A stretch of 64,000 nucleotides of DNA, taken from positions 806,001 through 870,000 of the forward strand of contig JAXBDG010000020.1 in the NCBI GenBank assembly GCA_036320915.1, read 5' to 3'. The notes below the pieces were generated by a model. It was not told the origin of the DNA. It did no database searches and saw only the letters and a list, made by a program, of their open reading frames with translations. This document shows, piece after piece, positions 45,478 through 55,832 of this stretch. The position numbers and the translations under genes are program-made. This DNA is from Linnemannia elongata. Lineage: Eukaryota > Mortierellomycota > Mortierellomycetes > Mortierellales > Mortierellaceae. How positions within the stretch are numbered: the first letter of the stretch is position 1; each line of letters starts with the position of its first letter.

Positions 45478-46470
45478 TTATTTTTTGGTTGCGACAATAA
45501 CCCACAAGTGGTACACTCGCAGTGTCTTTGGTTCCTTCAGAGCCTGGTGCAGCGCTTCAGTGAATACACCCATCAAATCTTCAGCTTGATCCTTCTTCAG
45601 GCCACCGTACTGCACCCACATACTTGTAAACGTGCTGAAAAAAACTGAGGAAAGCATATCCGCAGTGCGAGTAGCGATATCGTCCAGCGTGATTCGCTTT
45701 GCTCGATAGTCGGAGGCACCCAACTCTTCAATGTCATGCAACTCCATTACGTCGACAGTCCAGTCGGAATCGCTAAACGCACTTGCAACTTCGGCGCGGT
45801 TACGGCTGTAGGTGGGCCCGTTGCAGTATTTCTGCATCCAAGCCAGACTAGCGGCACCACGCTCGGCAACAATCTCATGGACGCGCTTGAAATCGTCGGA
45901 GAAGCACGAGTTCATGCCCGATTGACCATCGGGAACACCGGGGAATGACAGGACTAGTTTGCCGCCTTGTCGTAGTTCTTGATGACGCGAGGAAACATAC
46001 GCGGCGAAATCTTGGCGGGCCTGGTTTGCTATCTTTGGCAGTGAGGGACCTTCCCCTATTAACCACGATGGACTGCTGAGCCAATGGAGACTTGCGTTGG
46101 AATACACCAGATCGAGGGTGCCGGGTTTCGTCAAAGGAGTGTACATACTCTTTCCGAGAGTGTGCAAGGTCGGGTTGAAGGTGGCCACCGCAGAACTTGA
46201 GACCAGGGAAAGGACCTTGTCGAAGTCGTTGTCCGGCAAGTCATTAAATATAAATGACACGGTAGCGGAGGGGTCGCGGTCCACAACAGCTTGGCAGACA
46301 GCATGAGCGAAATCGACAGAGTTGACACCGTGACTGCAGGCGTTCTCCAGGACACGGACGCAGTGGTCGGACGAGATTGATGGCAGGTGCTAGGCTGCCT
46401 CGACAATGTACTTGAGCAAGTTGGCAGCGACTTTACATTGAATAGTCACCTTTTTGTTATAGTTGGTCAT
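45478..46470 (-). pseudogene. SABATH-family SAM-dependent methyltransferase, in-frame TAG (copy 1)
   Basis: One continuous frame from ATG 46470 to the stop at 45478, interrupted only by TAG at 46390-46392 after 26 codons. On both sides the protein is SABATH-like. YNKKVTIQCKVA precedes the stop. ENACSHGVNSVDFAHAV (the ADLGCSSGPN-type SAM loop), FIFNDLPDNDFDKVL and LDLVYSNASLHWLS follow it. SABATH enzymes methylate carboxyl groups or ring nitrogens of small molecules. The length (330 codons) is near the family's 350-380. No GT-AG intron that removes the TAG keeps the frame. An internal start after the TAG would lose the substrate-binding N terminus. Either a nonsense mutation or a base-call error. 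Confidence 0.72.
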
Positions 46471-47417
46471 CGATTTGATGGTTTGAGAGGGTACAGCGGA
46501 TGGTATTATATCAGTCCATAGGTGTGAAAAGAGTGGTTTCTTGAGGACGGGTAGCTGGGCGAGGACGGATATTATGCCCAAGATCTTTTGAAAAGGATGT
46601 CTCATGAACTTGAACATGTTAAACGAGTGTGTGGCGTAAGGGCTAGTGTAGAATGATACGGATAAGATGAGAATTGGGGTGGTTGCCAGCAAGCACCATA
46701 TTTAAAAGTGATCATTTTCGTTGATGCTTATTCTGTTTCGTCACTTGATTTTTGTTTTTTCGTCCCTTGATCTTTTTCATCCTTTGATCTTTTCCAGTCA
46801 CTACATGAAAAAAAGGATGTTAAAAAACAAGGGTGTAAAAAATCAAGGATGTAAAAAGCTCAAGGATCAACAAAAACAAGAGTGAAAAAGTTTACGGGGG
46901 TGAAAATGAATAAATTATGTAAAAGAGCAAATGATGTTAAAGAACGAGGGATGTAAAAAAAACAAGGGATGAAAAAATAAGGGTGACAAAGAACAAGGCA
47001 TGAAAGAGATCAAAGGGCGAAAGAGAACAAGAGATCAAAATAACAATGGGGCAAAAAACAAAAGTAAAAAGGATCAAGGAACAAAAAAAAAAAAGAGGGC
47101 GTGATGAAGATCAAGGGATGGAAACAATTGAAGCAGTGGAATATACTATTGTGCCTTTCAAACAAAAAAAATTAACCACTAATCGAGTCGTGAGCGGGGT
47201 TTGCATGGGTGTGGAAAATGAATGTTGTAGTGGTGGCTAAAACAATACATTTTTTGTGAAATGCACAGTAGGTGAAGAAAAATCAAGGGATGGAAAAGAC
47301 TAAGGGACGAAAAAAAGACCAAGGGAACGGAATGATCCGAAAGCTATATCCTTAAATACCGACAACACAACAAGTCGGTGCAAATCACTTGTAAACTTTC
47401 GCTTCTTCATTTTCACA
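46471..47417. other. Intergenic region between two divergent methyltransferase genes
   Basis: Most of it is the A-rich degenerate repeat described at 46741-47345. TTTAAATA lies near 46698 (for the minus gene), and TTAAATA about 60 bp before the ATG at 47418 may be a TATA box for the plus gene. Confidence 0.5.
46741..47345. repeat. A-rich degenerate minisatellite (CAAGGGATGAAAAA-like)
   Basis: Dozens of 12-18-bp units built from A runs separated by (GAT)CAAGG(G)ATG fill 46800-47130 and resume at 47280-47330. The first ~55 bp (46741-46795) carry the same unit on the other strand (CCCTTGATCTTTTTCATCC), so the array starts with an inverted pair. A related array lies at 49190-49730. Confidence 0.7.
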
Positions 47418-48602
47418 ATGCTAACAAGTAAGACATCCTTCCTCTATGTTTCTGATCCCATCTTGTAGTCCCGAGTGCTGCTAAATGCTTATTGTGTCTC
47501 CAGTCTCCAATATCCTTAGTCGATGGTCGACATTTATGCCTAGCATCCTCACAAAGCAGGAAGCAGAACGCGAAGACATCCTTGATATCAGCCAGAACGG
47601 TCAACTCGATAGTCTTGGCAGTTTCAAAGCCAGGATCACAGAAGGTGTCTTCAAGGCCAGCCTTGGAAAACGACAAATACCTATCGAGGTCATGTACCAA
47701 GGGGATGGAGCCAACCTGTATGCTGCATACTCCTCAAGTCCCGCGTATTATCTGTATCAAGCGGAGCGTAGTATTTTGCAAACATACGCTGATGAGATGG
47801 CCTCTCTCATTGCCGATCGATCCAGCATCATCGAACTCGGCGCAGGCTCGCTTGAGAAGACCCGGGTACTGCTTCAAGCCGTGGCGCAAGCGCCTCAGGT
47901 TGCTGACGGCATCGACTACTACGCACTCGACATTATCGCAACGCATTGGTCGAGTCTTTGGCTTCATTGCCGGTATTGAATAAGATCAAGTGCCATGGGA
48001 TGTTTGGGACCTACAATGATGGGTTGCATCATGTTGCCAAGTTGCAACGACGGAGCGATGTCGAGAAAGTCCCGCGTGTGTTCGTGTGGCTGGGGTCAAG
48101 TATCGGAAACCTGACAGTGGAAGGTGCTGTTGCAACTGTGAAATCCATTGCCGATGTTATAGTTGACGGCGACATGATCTTGATTGGTGTAGATGGGTGG
48201 GCCTCGGACACGATCATGGACGCCGCTTATGAGCCGGCAGACAAACTCGTGCTAAACACTTTGATGAACGCCAACGAGATTCTAGGACAAGCCGTTTTTG
48301 ACATGAGCAAGTTTGTCTATTCCGCTCAGGTTAATCTTTTGGAAGGTCGCAATGAGTGTTGTTGTATGGCATCTGAGGCTGTCGAGCTGAATTATCAGGG
48401 CGAAACTGTTCGGATGGAGCGAGGTGAGAGGATTCTTGTGGTGCCGAGCTACAAGTACGCGGACGAGCAAGTGGTTGACATGGTCAAGGCCACTGGTTGC
48501 CTTGAGGTCGTCCGACGCTTTGGGACACCCGACGATGCCGAGATCCATTACGGTGTTTGGATATGGCGCAAGACAGCTCGTTCCACGATGAGTTTTAAGT
48601 AG
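47418..48602 (+). pseudogene. EgtD/EasF-like SAM methyltransferase with a one-base frameshift
   Basis: A 10-nt first exon (47418-47427) is spliced by a GTAAGA...CCAG intron to an exon starting at 47504, in phase. The protein shows the histidine/tryptophan N-methyltransferase pattern: a helical N terminus, SIIELGAGSLEKTRVLLQAV (SAM loop), YYALDI, then FGTYNDGLHHV, VFVWLGSSIGNLT and a C-terminal WIWRK. These enzymes trimethylate His in ergothioneine synthesis (EgtD) or methylate dimethylallyl-Trp (EasF). The frame shifts between IIATH and LVESLASLPVL at about 47941-47946, as if one base were missing; the two frames overlap by only ~30 bp, leaving no room for an intron. Repaired, the length would be ~370 codons, which is normal for the family. 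Confidence 0.78.
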
Positions 48603-49189
48603 CCAAGTGTCGTGGTTGCCTCGGGTCGCCTGGTTTAAACAGGATTCGCTGTTGCCCTTGTTTCGTCGAACACGCCCCGGATTTTGGAGTCTTCTGTCAC
48701 TGGGCCTCCACCACCAATTGAACTTTTGCCGCCATCCTGATGCTTCTATCCTTCTGACCCGGTGTCCGAGCTACTTGGCTGGAACCTTCCAGCAATGTTC
48801 TTTGCCCTTCTCCTTCATTGCCTTCCTCCCTCATTGCCTTTTCTTCTCGTTGCCCTTTTCTTCACCATTACCCATTTACCTCTACCATTCGTTTGCCATT
48901 TGCCATTCTCCATTCCGGTTCCTCATTCGGCAGTCCAGACCCTTCCCCATTTTCATCCCGCCCTTAGTATAAGGAGGCTCTCCGTTCTCCTGTGCTTGTT
49001 CCTCAGTCTATAACAATCCATTTCCCTCCCTGTCCCCTGCACTCTCGTTCTTTGTTTCACTCTTCTTCTACACAATAAATCATAACAGTTACCATGTTCA
49101 TTCTTCGGAGAATTACCTGCTCATCACATTGTAGTTTTGCGTCCATAACATCAAACTTACAGTGACAGTAAGAAAAAACAATGAGGTGA

Positions 49190-49730
49190 CAAAGGGGAAA
49201 AAAGAGTTCAAGGGATGAAAGATTCTCAAATAAAAAGATTATGGGATGAGCAGAAAACGAGGCATGAAAAAAAATATATAATGACAGGGACACAGAAAAC
49301 GATCAAAGGCAGAATGAAAAAGAAAGAGTACAAAAGGCTAGGTAAACTACCCGCCTAACTTGCGGCATACAGGTGTTCACAGCGATGTGGCCTTTTGACC
49401 CTGGGATGTTGGTTCCATCTATCATACTTTGGTGGGAGACTTGATGACTAAGTGTTCGCTAAGATTGGAATGTTAGCGATTGGAAAGAATAAGGGGTGAA
49501 AATGAAAGGCTCAAAGGGGAAGTCAAAAGAAGTAAAAAAATAAAGTTAGGGATCAAGAACAAAGTGCGAAGGCAGAAAAGAAAGAGAGAGGATCGGGAAA
49601 GAAGGACAACGCAGAAAGAAGGACGAAAAAAATAAATACGCAAAGAATCAATTACAGAGAGAGAAGGCAATGAAAAGAACTGTAGGGAAGATCATGGACT
49701 GAAAGAGAAGACGGAAACAAAAAGGGGGTT
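49190..49730. repeat. A-rich degenerate minisatellite, second array
   Basis: The same kind of unit as at 46741-47345 (TTCAAGGGATGAAAG, GATCAAAGGCAGAATGAAAAA), broken near 49340-49470 by unique sequence. The two arrays bracket the EgtD-like gene. Confidence 0.6.
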
Positions 49731-50222
49731 CAAAGTATACGTGTGTATTTATGAGACCAGCCTGCAGCTGATTGCAGAACAACGGTTTAACGCGCCAACA
49801 GTAGTCTAATAATGCAGTAACGGTTGACCTTAGCGACGGGGCACTTCGACCAGAAAAAAAAAAGTTAGTTGCTTCCTTGCAGCACCTAACCTCGGCACTG
49901 TCCCTTGATCCCTCTTTCTACGTCATTAGTCTTTCTCGCTGTAGCCCGATGATATCTCTGTAATTCTACTGCCTTACTACTTACCGCGTGTTCATGGACA
50001 ATACTTTCTCTATGTTTCCACGTTTAGTTTCCTTCCTTCTCGCTACGCGAATTCCTAGTACCTTTCCTTCCTTCTTCTGCCTACACGCTATCCGCCAGCA
50101 ATTGAGCTTCATGACTTTCGTCCTTGACCTTCTAGTTTTCCTTCATCTTTTCTCTTATCAACCACATCCCACTAAAGTACTTGCACACGCACGCCATGTT
50201 CTCATCCTTGCTCCTTCTCTCT

Positions 50223-50225
<3 letters not shown>

Positions 50226-50265
<40 letters not shown>
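50226..50265 (+). repeat. T40 homopolymer
   Basis: An uninterrupted run of 40 T. Similar runs occur at 38482-38503 (T22) and 54523-54552 (T30), each ahead of an NLR or F-box gene; poly(dA:dT) tracts often exclude nucleosomes. Confidence 0.8.
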
Positions 50266-50266
<1 letters not shown>

Positions 50267-50820
50267 TTGCTGACCGCCTTTTGGTCATTCCAATCCCAGT
50301 AAGCGGAATCAACCCTCAGCCTGAAATCTACACTCATAAACAGAACAGTCGTGAATCGAGGAAGGCGTCCTCATTTTGCTCAATGGCTCTCGACCTTCCA
50401 CAAGGAATGAGAAAGAGATGCGGATCAAGACCGTTTAAAGAGAGTCGACCGAACAAACTGTGCAATGATGCTGGTCTCTGTCAGACCGGTACACGGCATC
50501 TCCCTATAAGGCTAATGACGCAATGTTGCTACACATCTTTAGACTTAGAGAGTAGGTTACTGGAGGACGGTTCTGGCGAGTCAGTTGCCTGGGCCTGACC
50601 AGGTGCTGTTGGCGCAGCTTTTCTTTATTTCTACCTCATCGGAGAATCAACAAAAGAAGAAGAAAAAAAAGGTTCAGGGGCAATGTGTTTATCGCCTTAT
50701 TTGTAGTTTTGGGGGCGGGTTTTTCTATTTATCTATCGGACTCATTCCATTTTTTTTTTCTTTTCTCTTCATTTTTAATCACCATACATCCTCATCTCCA
50801 CCCACATCCTCACCTCCACC

Positions 50821-52000
50821 ATGTCAGAACCCGACAATTCATCAACACGAATCTCCAATGCCACTGCAAGCAGCATTGTCAACTCTTTACCAGAACTCAT
50901 CGAGCTCATCGGACAAGACCTCCCCCCCCTCCGATCTCGTCGCTTGTGTCCAAGTATGTCGCCTCTGGAACCAAACCCTCCTCCCGCTCGTGTGGCATGC
51001 GGTCAACCCGGAGAAACAAAGGGCCTGGCAGTCAGAGAAAGTCGAACAATGGACTCGGATCAGTTTTGTCAATAATTGTCATCTTATCCGGAACTTGACG
51101 GCCAATTGGGATGTTCTTCTCGAGACTGCTGCAGCACAGTGCAGAAATCTGACGTCGTTGACTGTTCACGGCGTAAGGCATATCCTTCCCGAGCACTTCC
51201 ATACCTCCTCGCCTTCCTCTTGCGCGGCAGACTCTACTATTGCCAATGATCAGTCACCGTCCGTGGAACTTCCGTGGATCACCAAACAATCCGACGACGT
51301 TCAACAAGATACCCCACAGGAACGCCGGGACTTGGAGTTGTTCTGGCAGCTCGTTCTTCAAAACCCAGGACTTGTCCGTCTCCATTTCCCACAGACTACT
51401 GTCATCAATATTCTCCCCCAGGCATACATTCTTGAGACCGTGTCACGGATCAAGAACCTAAGAGAGCTCAATACGAGGTTGATGAACGTGGATCTTTCGA
51501 CTCTGCTGGACACTCTACCGCAATTGGAGCGACTGTCGTGTTCTCCTTCTTTGGGAAGCGTCACTCTATCGAAGAATTACTCGAACCTTCGACAATTGAA
51601 GTACCTAAGATCGGTCCAAGTATCGATGTTCATTGAGGTCCTGAAGCACCTCCCCACGCTAGAGAGTCTAATGCTCTCGAGAATTATTGCGGAGGAAGAT
51701 CTACCTACCTCGACATATGAGATCCTCTGCGAGACGGTGTCGACTGCAGTGGTGACGTTTCCGCAAGTGAGAGAGTTTGAGGTTCATTGGATGTCGCCGC
51801 ATGAGGAACGATATGTTGCGGTGATGCTAGGGGTGTTTCCGGAGGTGAGGCGCTTGTATTTGCCGAGACTTTCCGTGGAGATTAGGAAGGTGATGTGGGA
51901 GAGGCATTATTGGTTGGAGGAGTTTAAGGACCGTAGCGATGGGATTGTGGATGAATGGAAGGAGCGACGGGCCAAGGATGCTGCGGGTGTTCGACTGTAA
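50821..52000 (+). pseudogene. F-box/LRR paralogue A, frameshift in a C8 run
   Basis: The ATG at 50821 starts MSEPDN...SLPELIELIGQDLP, the first half of an F-box. The second half (SDLVACVQVCRLWNQTLLPLVWHAV) lies in the +1 frame, and the switch is at the eight-C run 50922-50929. With seven C the gene would be one open frame of ~392 codons, like its neighbour at 52745. The rest is intact: QNPGLVRLHFP, leucine-rich units (LRELNTRLMNVDLSTLLDTL) and a basic C terminus (EWKERRAKDAAG). It may be a working gene with a sequencing error or a true homopolymer-slippage allele. The product would be an SCF substrate adaptor. Confidence 0.75.
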
Positions 52001-52248
52001 TGGAGATAGCGTCAGGGTCTTCTTTTGCAAGAAGAGGATGAATAAACAATGGACAACGAATGGTTGTATGAGGCCATACCTGGTATCCACATGCCACCAA
52101 AAGCAAAATAAGATTTTATTTTGCGTGGCGCTTCAGACAGGTACACACACAAGAGTACAAGGACAAGGGCAGGAAAAGGAGGCTGCTCTTTTCTTCTACA
52201 TTACTTTTCTATCACCGCCATTGCCACCACCACCTCCCTCATCAACAA
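52001..52248. other. Spacer between F-box paralogues
   Basis: 248 bp with no gene. AATAAA-like sequence near 52041 could end the upstream transcript. Confidence 0.35.
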
Positions 52249-52470
52249 TGTCGGAATCAACAAGGATGAGAGGGGACCCTCCAAGCATTGCCAGGACTGG
52301 TGGAGCTCATAGGACACATCCTCACTCCGTGCGTCTGTCGTTCATGGAACGAGATTCTATCACTCCTTTTGTGGCATACAGTCGACAATCACTCCCAGCC
52401 CTGGAGCAATATCATCAAGCATGAAGCCTCAGGGGGACGAACGTGGGATGAATTCGACGGTTGGGTCTAG
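52249..52470 (+). pseudogene. F-box fragment
   Basis: The ATG at 52249 begins MSESTRMRG, like the paralogues. The F-box core appears in another frame: PGLVELIGHILTPCVCRSWN, then EILSLLLWHTVDN, ending at TAG 52468-52470. Nothing of the leucine-rich body follows. A truncated, frameshifted relic. Confidence 0.7.
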
Positions 52471-52744
52471 TTGCTCTTTGAAAAGCACCCTCCCCGCCCT
52501 TTTTTTTCTTATTTCACACGGTTTTGGACTCGATCGTTTGTGACGCCGCGTGAAACTGTCTCGAGTTCAGAGAAGAACGATTAAAAAAATCCATACGAGA
52601 AAAACATGCCCTCTATTCACCAAAACATCTAAAAAAAATAGTGACATATTTTTCCCTCCTCCCTTCCCTTGTTGCCTTTCTTGCTCTATTATCACCCCCG
52701 CTCCCCTCTTCTTTCTCTTTCTTTTCTTCACACATTTGTTCGAC
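52471..52744 (+). promoter_or_regulatory. CT-rich leader of F-box paralogue B
   Basis: A pyrimidine-rich tract (52640-52740, CCCTCC/CTTTCT) immediately precedes the ATG at 52745, as in the other paralogues. Confidence 0.45.
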
Positions 52745-53959
52745 ATGACCACTACCACCACCTTGAACATCTCAGGACAAACCTCATCAACAACAACACT
52801 CATCACAAATGCCACCAGCAAAGTCATTGCATTGCCAGAACTCATCGAGCACATCGGTCATCACCTCGACTCCAGCCTCTTCCCCTGTGTTCAAGTCTGT
52901 CGCGTCTGGAACCGTATCCTCACCCCTTTACTATGGCACACCGTCAACATTGATACTATGCCCTGGCTCAAAAAGTTCGACAAGGTTGCCAATGATCTCA
53001 AGTCAAGCGAGGAGACGGAAATGTGGATCAAGTTAGTCTTCGAGAGACATGGAAGACATATCCGGCACTTGGACACCTCTTGGAGCAGTGTTATTGAGGC
53101 TGCTTCACTAGATGTTAGCAATTGCAGGAATCTTGTCTCGTTGACGTTTGAGGGTGAGCGGTATACGCATTCTGCTCCGACAGCTCTCGTGCCCGATGTT
53201 GTGAACAACATCAATAACAACTACAACAACTATTTGCCTTCACCTCTTCAGCAGCACAATGATGGCAATGCCATTAATGGGGAAAACCTTCGACACAGGT
53301 GGATTTTCGAACGATTCTTCTCGCTTATTCGACAAAACCCAGGACTCGTCCGGATCCAGTTTCCGTTACATGGAGCCGTGATGACCGCCTCCAAGACGTA
53401 CATATTCGAGACTCTTTCTCTGTTACGGAAACTGAAGGAACTCGATCAGGCAAGACTCCAGCTGGATATGGCGACCTTGCTGGAGACAGTTCCCCAATTG
53501 GAGCGGTTGCGTAGGAGCGACTTCCCGAGCCTGTTCTCTCTTCAACAACAATACCCCAGCCTCCGCGTGTTGCATCTTGGGACCTTTGTTAATTTCACAC
53601 CCTTGCTTGAGATGCTCAAGCACCTCCCTGGCCTGGAAGAATTGCGATTTGAGGGTATCCTGGGTGATCCTGGGGCGACATACACAGTATCTCGCGACAA
53701 TGCAGAGGCATCGGAAACGTTTCGGAACCTGAGCACGCTGCAGTTCGACGATCAATGGAGACACGAGGGCACGCACAGGTATATCGTGTTGCTCTTACGA
53801 TTGGTTCCTAATCTGGTTAGACTGCTCGGCCTGGAGATTCATGGCGAAGTGAAGAAGGCGCTATGGGACTATTGTTATTTTTTGGATGAGATTCGGGATG
53901 TCAATCAGTGGGACATTGAACCCTGGCGGCAGCGTCGAGCAGACGATGCGAGTCGTTGA
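52745..53959 (+). CDS. F-box/LRR paralogue B (intact)
   Basis: A single exon of 404 aa. After a Thr/Ser-rich start comes the F-box at about 30-70 (LPELIEHIGHHLDSSLFPCV, QVCRVWNRILTPLLWHTVN), then VFERHGRHIRHLDTSWSSV, QNPGLVRIQFPLHG, leucine-rich units (LRKLKELDQARLQLDMATLL, LLEMLKHLPGLEELRFEG) and a family C terminus (VKKALWDYCYFLDEI, WRQRRADDASR). It is the only undamaged member of the local four-gene F-box group and gives the template for reading the others. Expected to be an SCF adaptor; target unknown. The start ATG is the first after the CT tract. Confidence 0.88.
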   Translation: MTTTTTLNISGQTSSTTTLITNATSKVIALPELIEHIGHHLDSSLFPCVQVCRVWNRILTPLLWHTVNIDTMPWLKKFDKVANDLKSSEETEMWIKLVFERHGRHIRHLDTSWSSVIEAASLDVSNCRNLVSLTFEGERYTHSAPTALVPDVVNNINNNYNNYLPSPLQQHNDGNAINGENLRHRWIFERFFSLIRQNPGLVRIQFPLHGAVMTASKTYIFETLSLLRKLKELDQARLQLDMATLLETVPQLERLRRSDFPSLFSLQQQYPSLRVLHLGTFVNFTPLLEMLKHLPGLEELRFEGILGDPGATYTVSRDNAEASETFRNLSTLQFDDQWRHEGTHRYIVLLLRLVPNLVRLLGLEIHGEVKKALWDYCYFLDEIRDVNQWDIEPWRQRRADDASR

Positions 53960-54520
53960 TAAGGGGAGCGATTACGAAGTAAGCAAATAAATGATGAACC
54001 ATGGAGCTAGAGATAAGTGGGTCTTGTTGAGAATGTCAGAGCAGACTTGGCCTTTCTCTTGTTGTTTCCTCCTTTTCCTCCCTTTTCTTGCGATTTTCTG
54101 ATAGAGACCATGGGCTCTCATTGTTAAACGTGTGAAAAAATCAAGGCAAACAAAAATCTAGGGGTAGCTTGCCCGTCATTGGTTGCTGATCAGCCTCCTC
54201 TTCTGTGTATCAGAGGTAAAGCGGGAGGTGAATGTTATTGGTCCGTTAAGCGTACGATGGAGCTGAAACGGGAGAAAAAGTGGAGCGGATCTTGGTTGGG
54301 TCACTATAGTCCGACTTTTTTTGGTTTGCTTATGTTGAAAAGAGCGACGATCAAAGTGATTTTCGTCGTCTTTTTTGTCTCCCGCACCGGCGCCAAATCC
54401 TATAATCCCTTTTTTAGATGGCTAATCCACATTTGGTTAGATGGAACTCTGTTATGTTTTGGTATTGATCATCCCTGATCATCCCTGATCATCCCTCAGC
54501 TAACGCGTATTTCTCTTTCT

Positions 54521-54552
<32 letters not shown>

Positions 54553-54639
54553 CCTTTTCTTCCTTTCTCCTTTTCTTTCTCTCTTCTTTACTCGTCATCA
54601 CCTTTCTACAGGATCCTCCACCAGCATTCTACAACAGCC
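53960..54639. other. Spacer with T30 run and 10-bp tandem repeat
   Basis: No gene. GATCATCCCT is repeated three times at about 54468-54497, followed by T30 (54523-54552) and a CT tract before the next F-box gene. Confidence 0.5.
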
Positions 54640-55832
54640 ATGTCAGAATCAGCACCACCAACATACTCGGACGTTACCACCTCTGCCATCGTTTCCAGTA
54701 TTATTCCCAGAACTCGTCCTACTTATCGGCCAATATCTCCACCAGCAAGATCTCCTTCGATGTGTACAAGTGTGTCGCTCCTGGAACCAGATCCTTATCC
54801 CTCAGCTGTGGCGTACTATCGACACCGATCAAAGCGCCTGGAGGAGAATCTTTGAAGATACCGTGCTGGAAGCAAAGCGACCAAAGACTGAGACCGAGGC
54901 GTGGATCAAGAATGTATTCGCTAAGTACGGCCATCATATCCGGCACCTCTCGACCTGGTCGTGCGTTATTCTCGAGGCCACTCTTAACAACAGATGCACT
55001 CAGCTATCGACTCTTTCTGTCTCTCACATCTATCAACAATGGCAATGGGACGCCATATCGCCATTACCAGCAGCAGCGCCACCACCAGCACCCGTTCTCC
55101 CTTGGATCTGTCCTGTTACGAAAGAGCGGGACGAAATTATGGCCAACAGGAATACAATGGAGCGGATTTGGGTCCTCTTTCAACAAAACCCAGGATTGGG
55201 TCCACATCGACTTGCCCTATGACAGCTTTAGTTGTATGGGCGTATTGCCAGAGACTTTTATTCTCGGCACCCTTTCATCGATGAAGTACCTCAGGGAGTT
55301 GGCTTTGGAGTGGGTCTCGTTGGACGCAGAGGCTTTTCTGGATGCGGTGCCACAACTGGAGGTGTTGGAAGCCTTCAAACTCCGAGATTTGGATATGATG
55401 CAGAAGGACCACAACAACTTGCGGTCATTGTATATTCCTTGCGACGTGGAGGTCGACAAACTCTTTAGGATACTGGATCGTCTGCCAGGACTGGAATCAT
55501 TTCGGTCAAACAGGGTTACCTTCTGGGATACGGGCTCTTCGAACTCTACTATGAAGGCGCTGTCGGTGACAGAGTCGACACTGCAATTTCGGTCTGTCAA
55601 GAGACTCCAGGTCACGGATCTCTGCTGGGGAGACGACAAGGCGATTGCGATGCTGGTGAGACGACTTCCGGAGCTGCTGTGGGTTGGGTTGCCGAAGTTT
55701 TGTGAGACGTATGAGGAGATTAAGAAGGCACTATGGGAGACTTGTTATTACCTGGACGAGTTTGGAGGGGAGGTATACGAGATGTGGGCTGACGAGTGGA
55801 GACGACGCAGGGCGAAGGATGAGGAGAACTAA
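54640..55832 (+). pseudogene. F-box/LRR paralogue C with two +1 frameshifts
   Basis: The ATG at 54640 starts MSESAPPTYSDV. Near 54690-54700 the coding sense moves to the +1 frame, which then shows the F-box (FPELVLLIGQYLHQQDLLRC, VQVCRSWNQILIPQLWRTI) and FAKYGHHIRHLSTWS. At the GGG of 55198-55200 it moves +1 again into QNPGL|VHIDLPYDSFSC and runs to the stop at 55830-55832, ending WADEWRRRRAKDEEN. Each shift is one extra base. With both removed the gene would be ~396 codons, the same size as paralogues A and B. It is the partner of the relic at 37040 in the duplicated unit. Confidence 0.75.

Larger units (their letters stand above)
37660..45727 (+). repeat. Tandem segmental duplication, copy 1
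   Basis: This segment recurs at 55880-64000, offset by 18,276 bp at its left part and 18,273 bp at its right part. The window ends inside copy 2, so 45727 is only the last base that can be paired. Homology to the left of 37660 continues weakly through the F-box relic. Confidence 0.95.
48603..50820. other. Intergenic region with A-rich repeats and a long T run
   Basis: Besides the two listed repeats, no gene was recognised. 48640-49080 is C/T-rich and may be the 3' UTR of the methyltransferase (AATAAA at about 49074). From 50690 a CT-rich tract leads into the F-box start at 50821. Confidence 0.45.

Noticed and set aside
46390..46436. A 47-nt GT-AG intron that would remove the TAG from the SABATH gene
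   Set aside because: The possible donor (GTAAAG) and acceptor (CCTAG) would shift the reading frame and so break the downstream match.
47046..47240. 64-codon Lys/Glu-rich frame
   Set aside because: It is the A-rich minisatellite read through.
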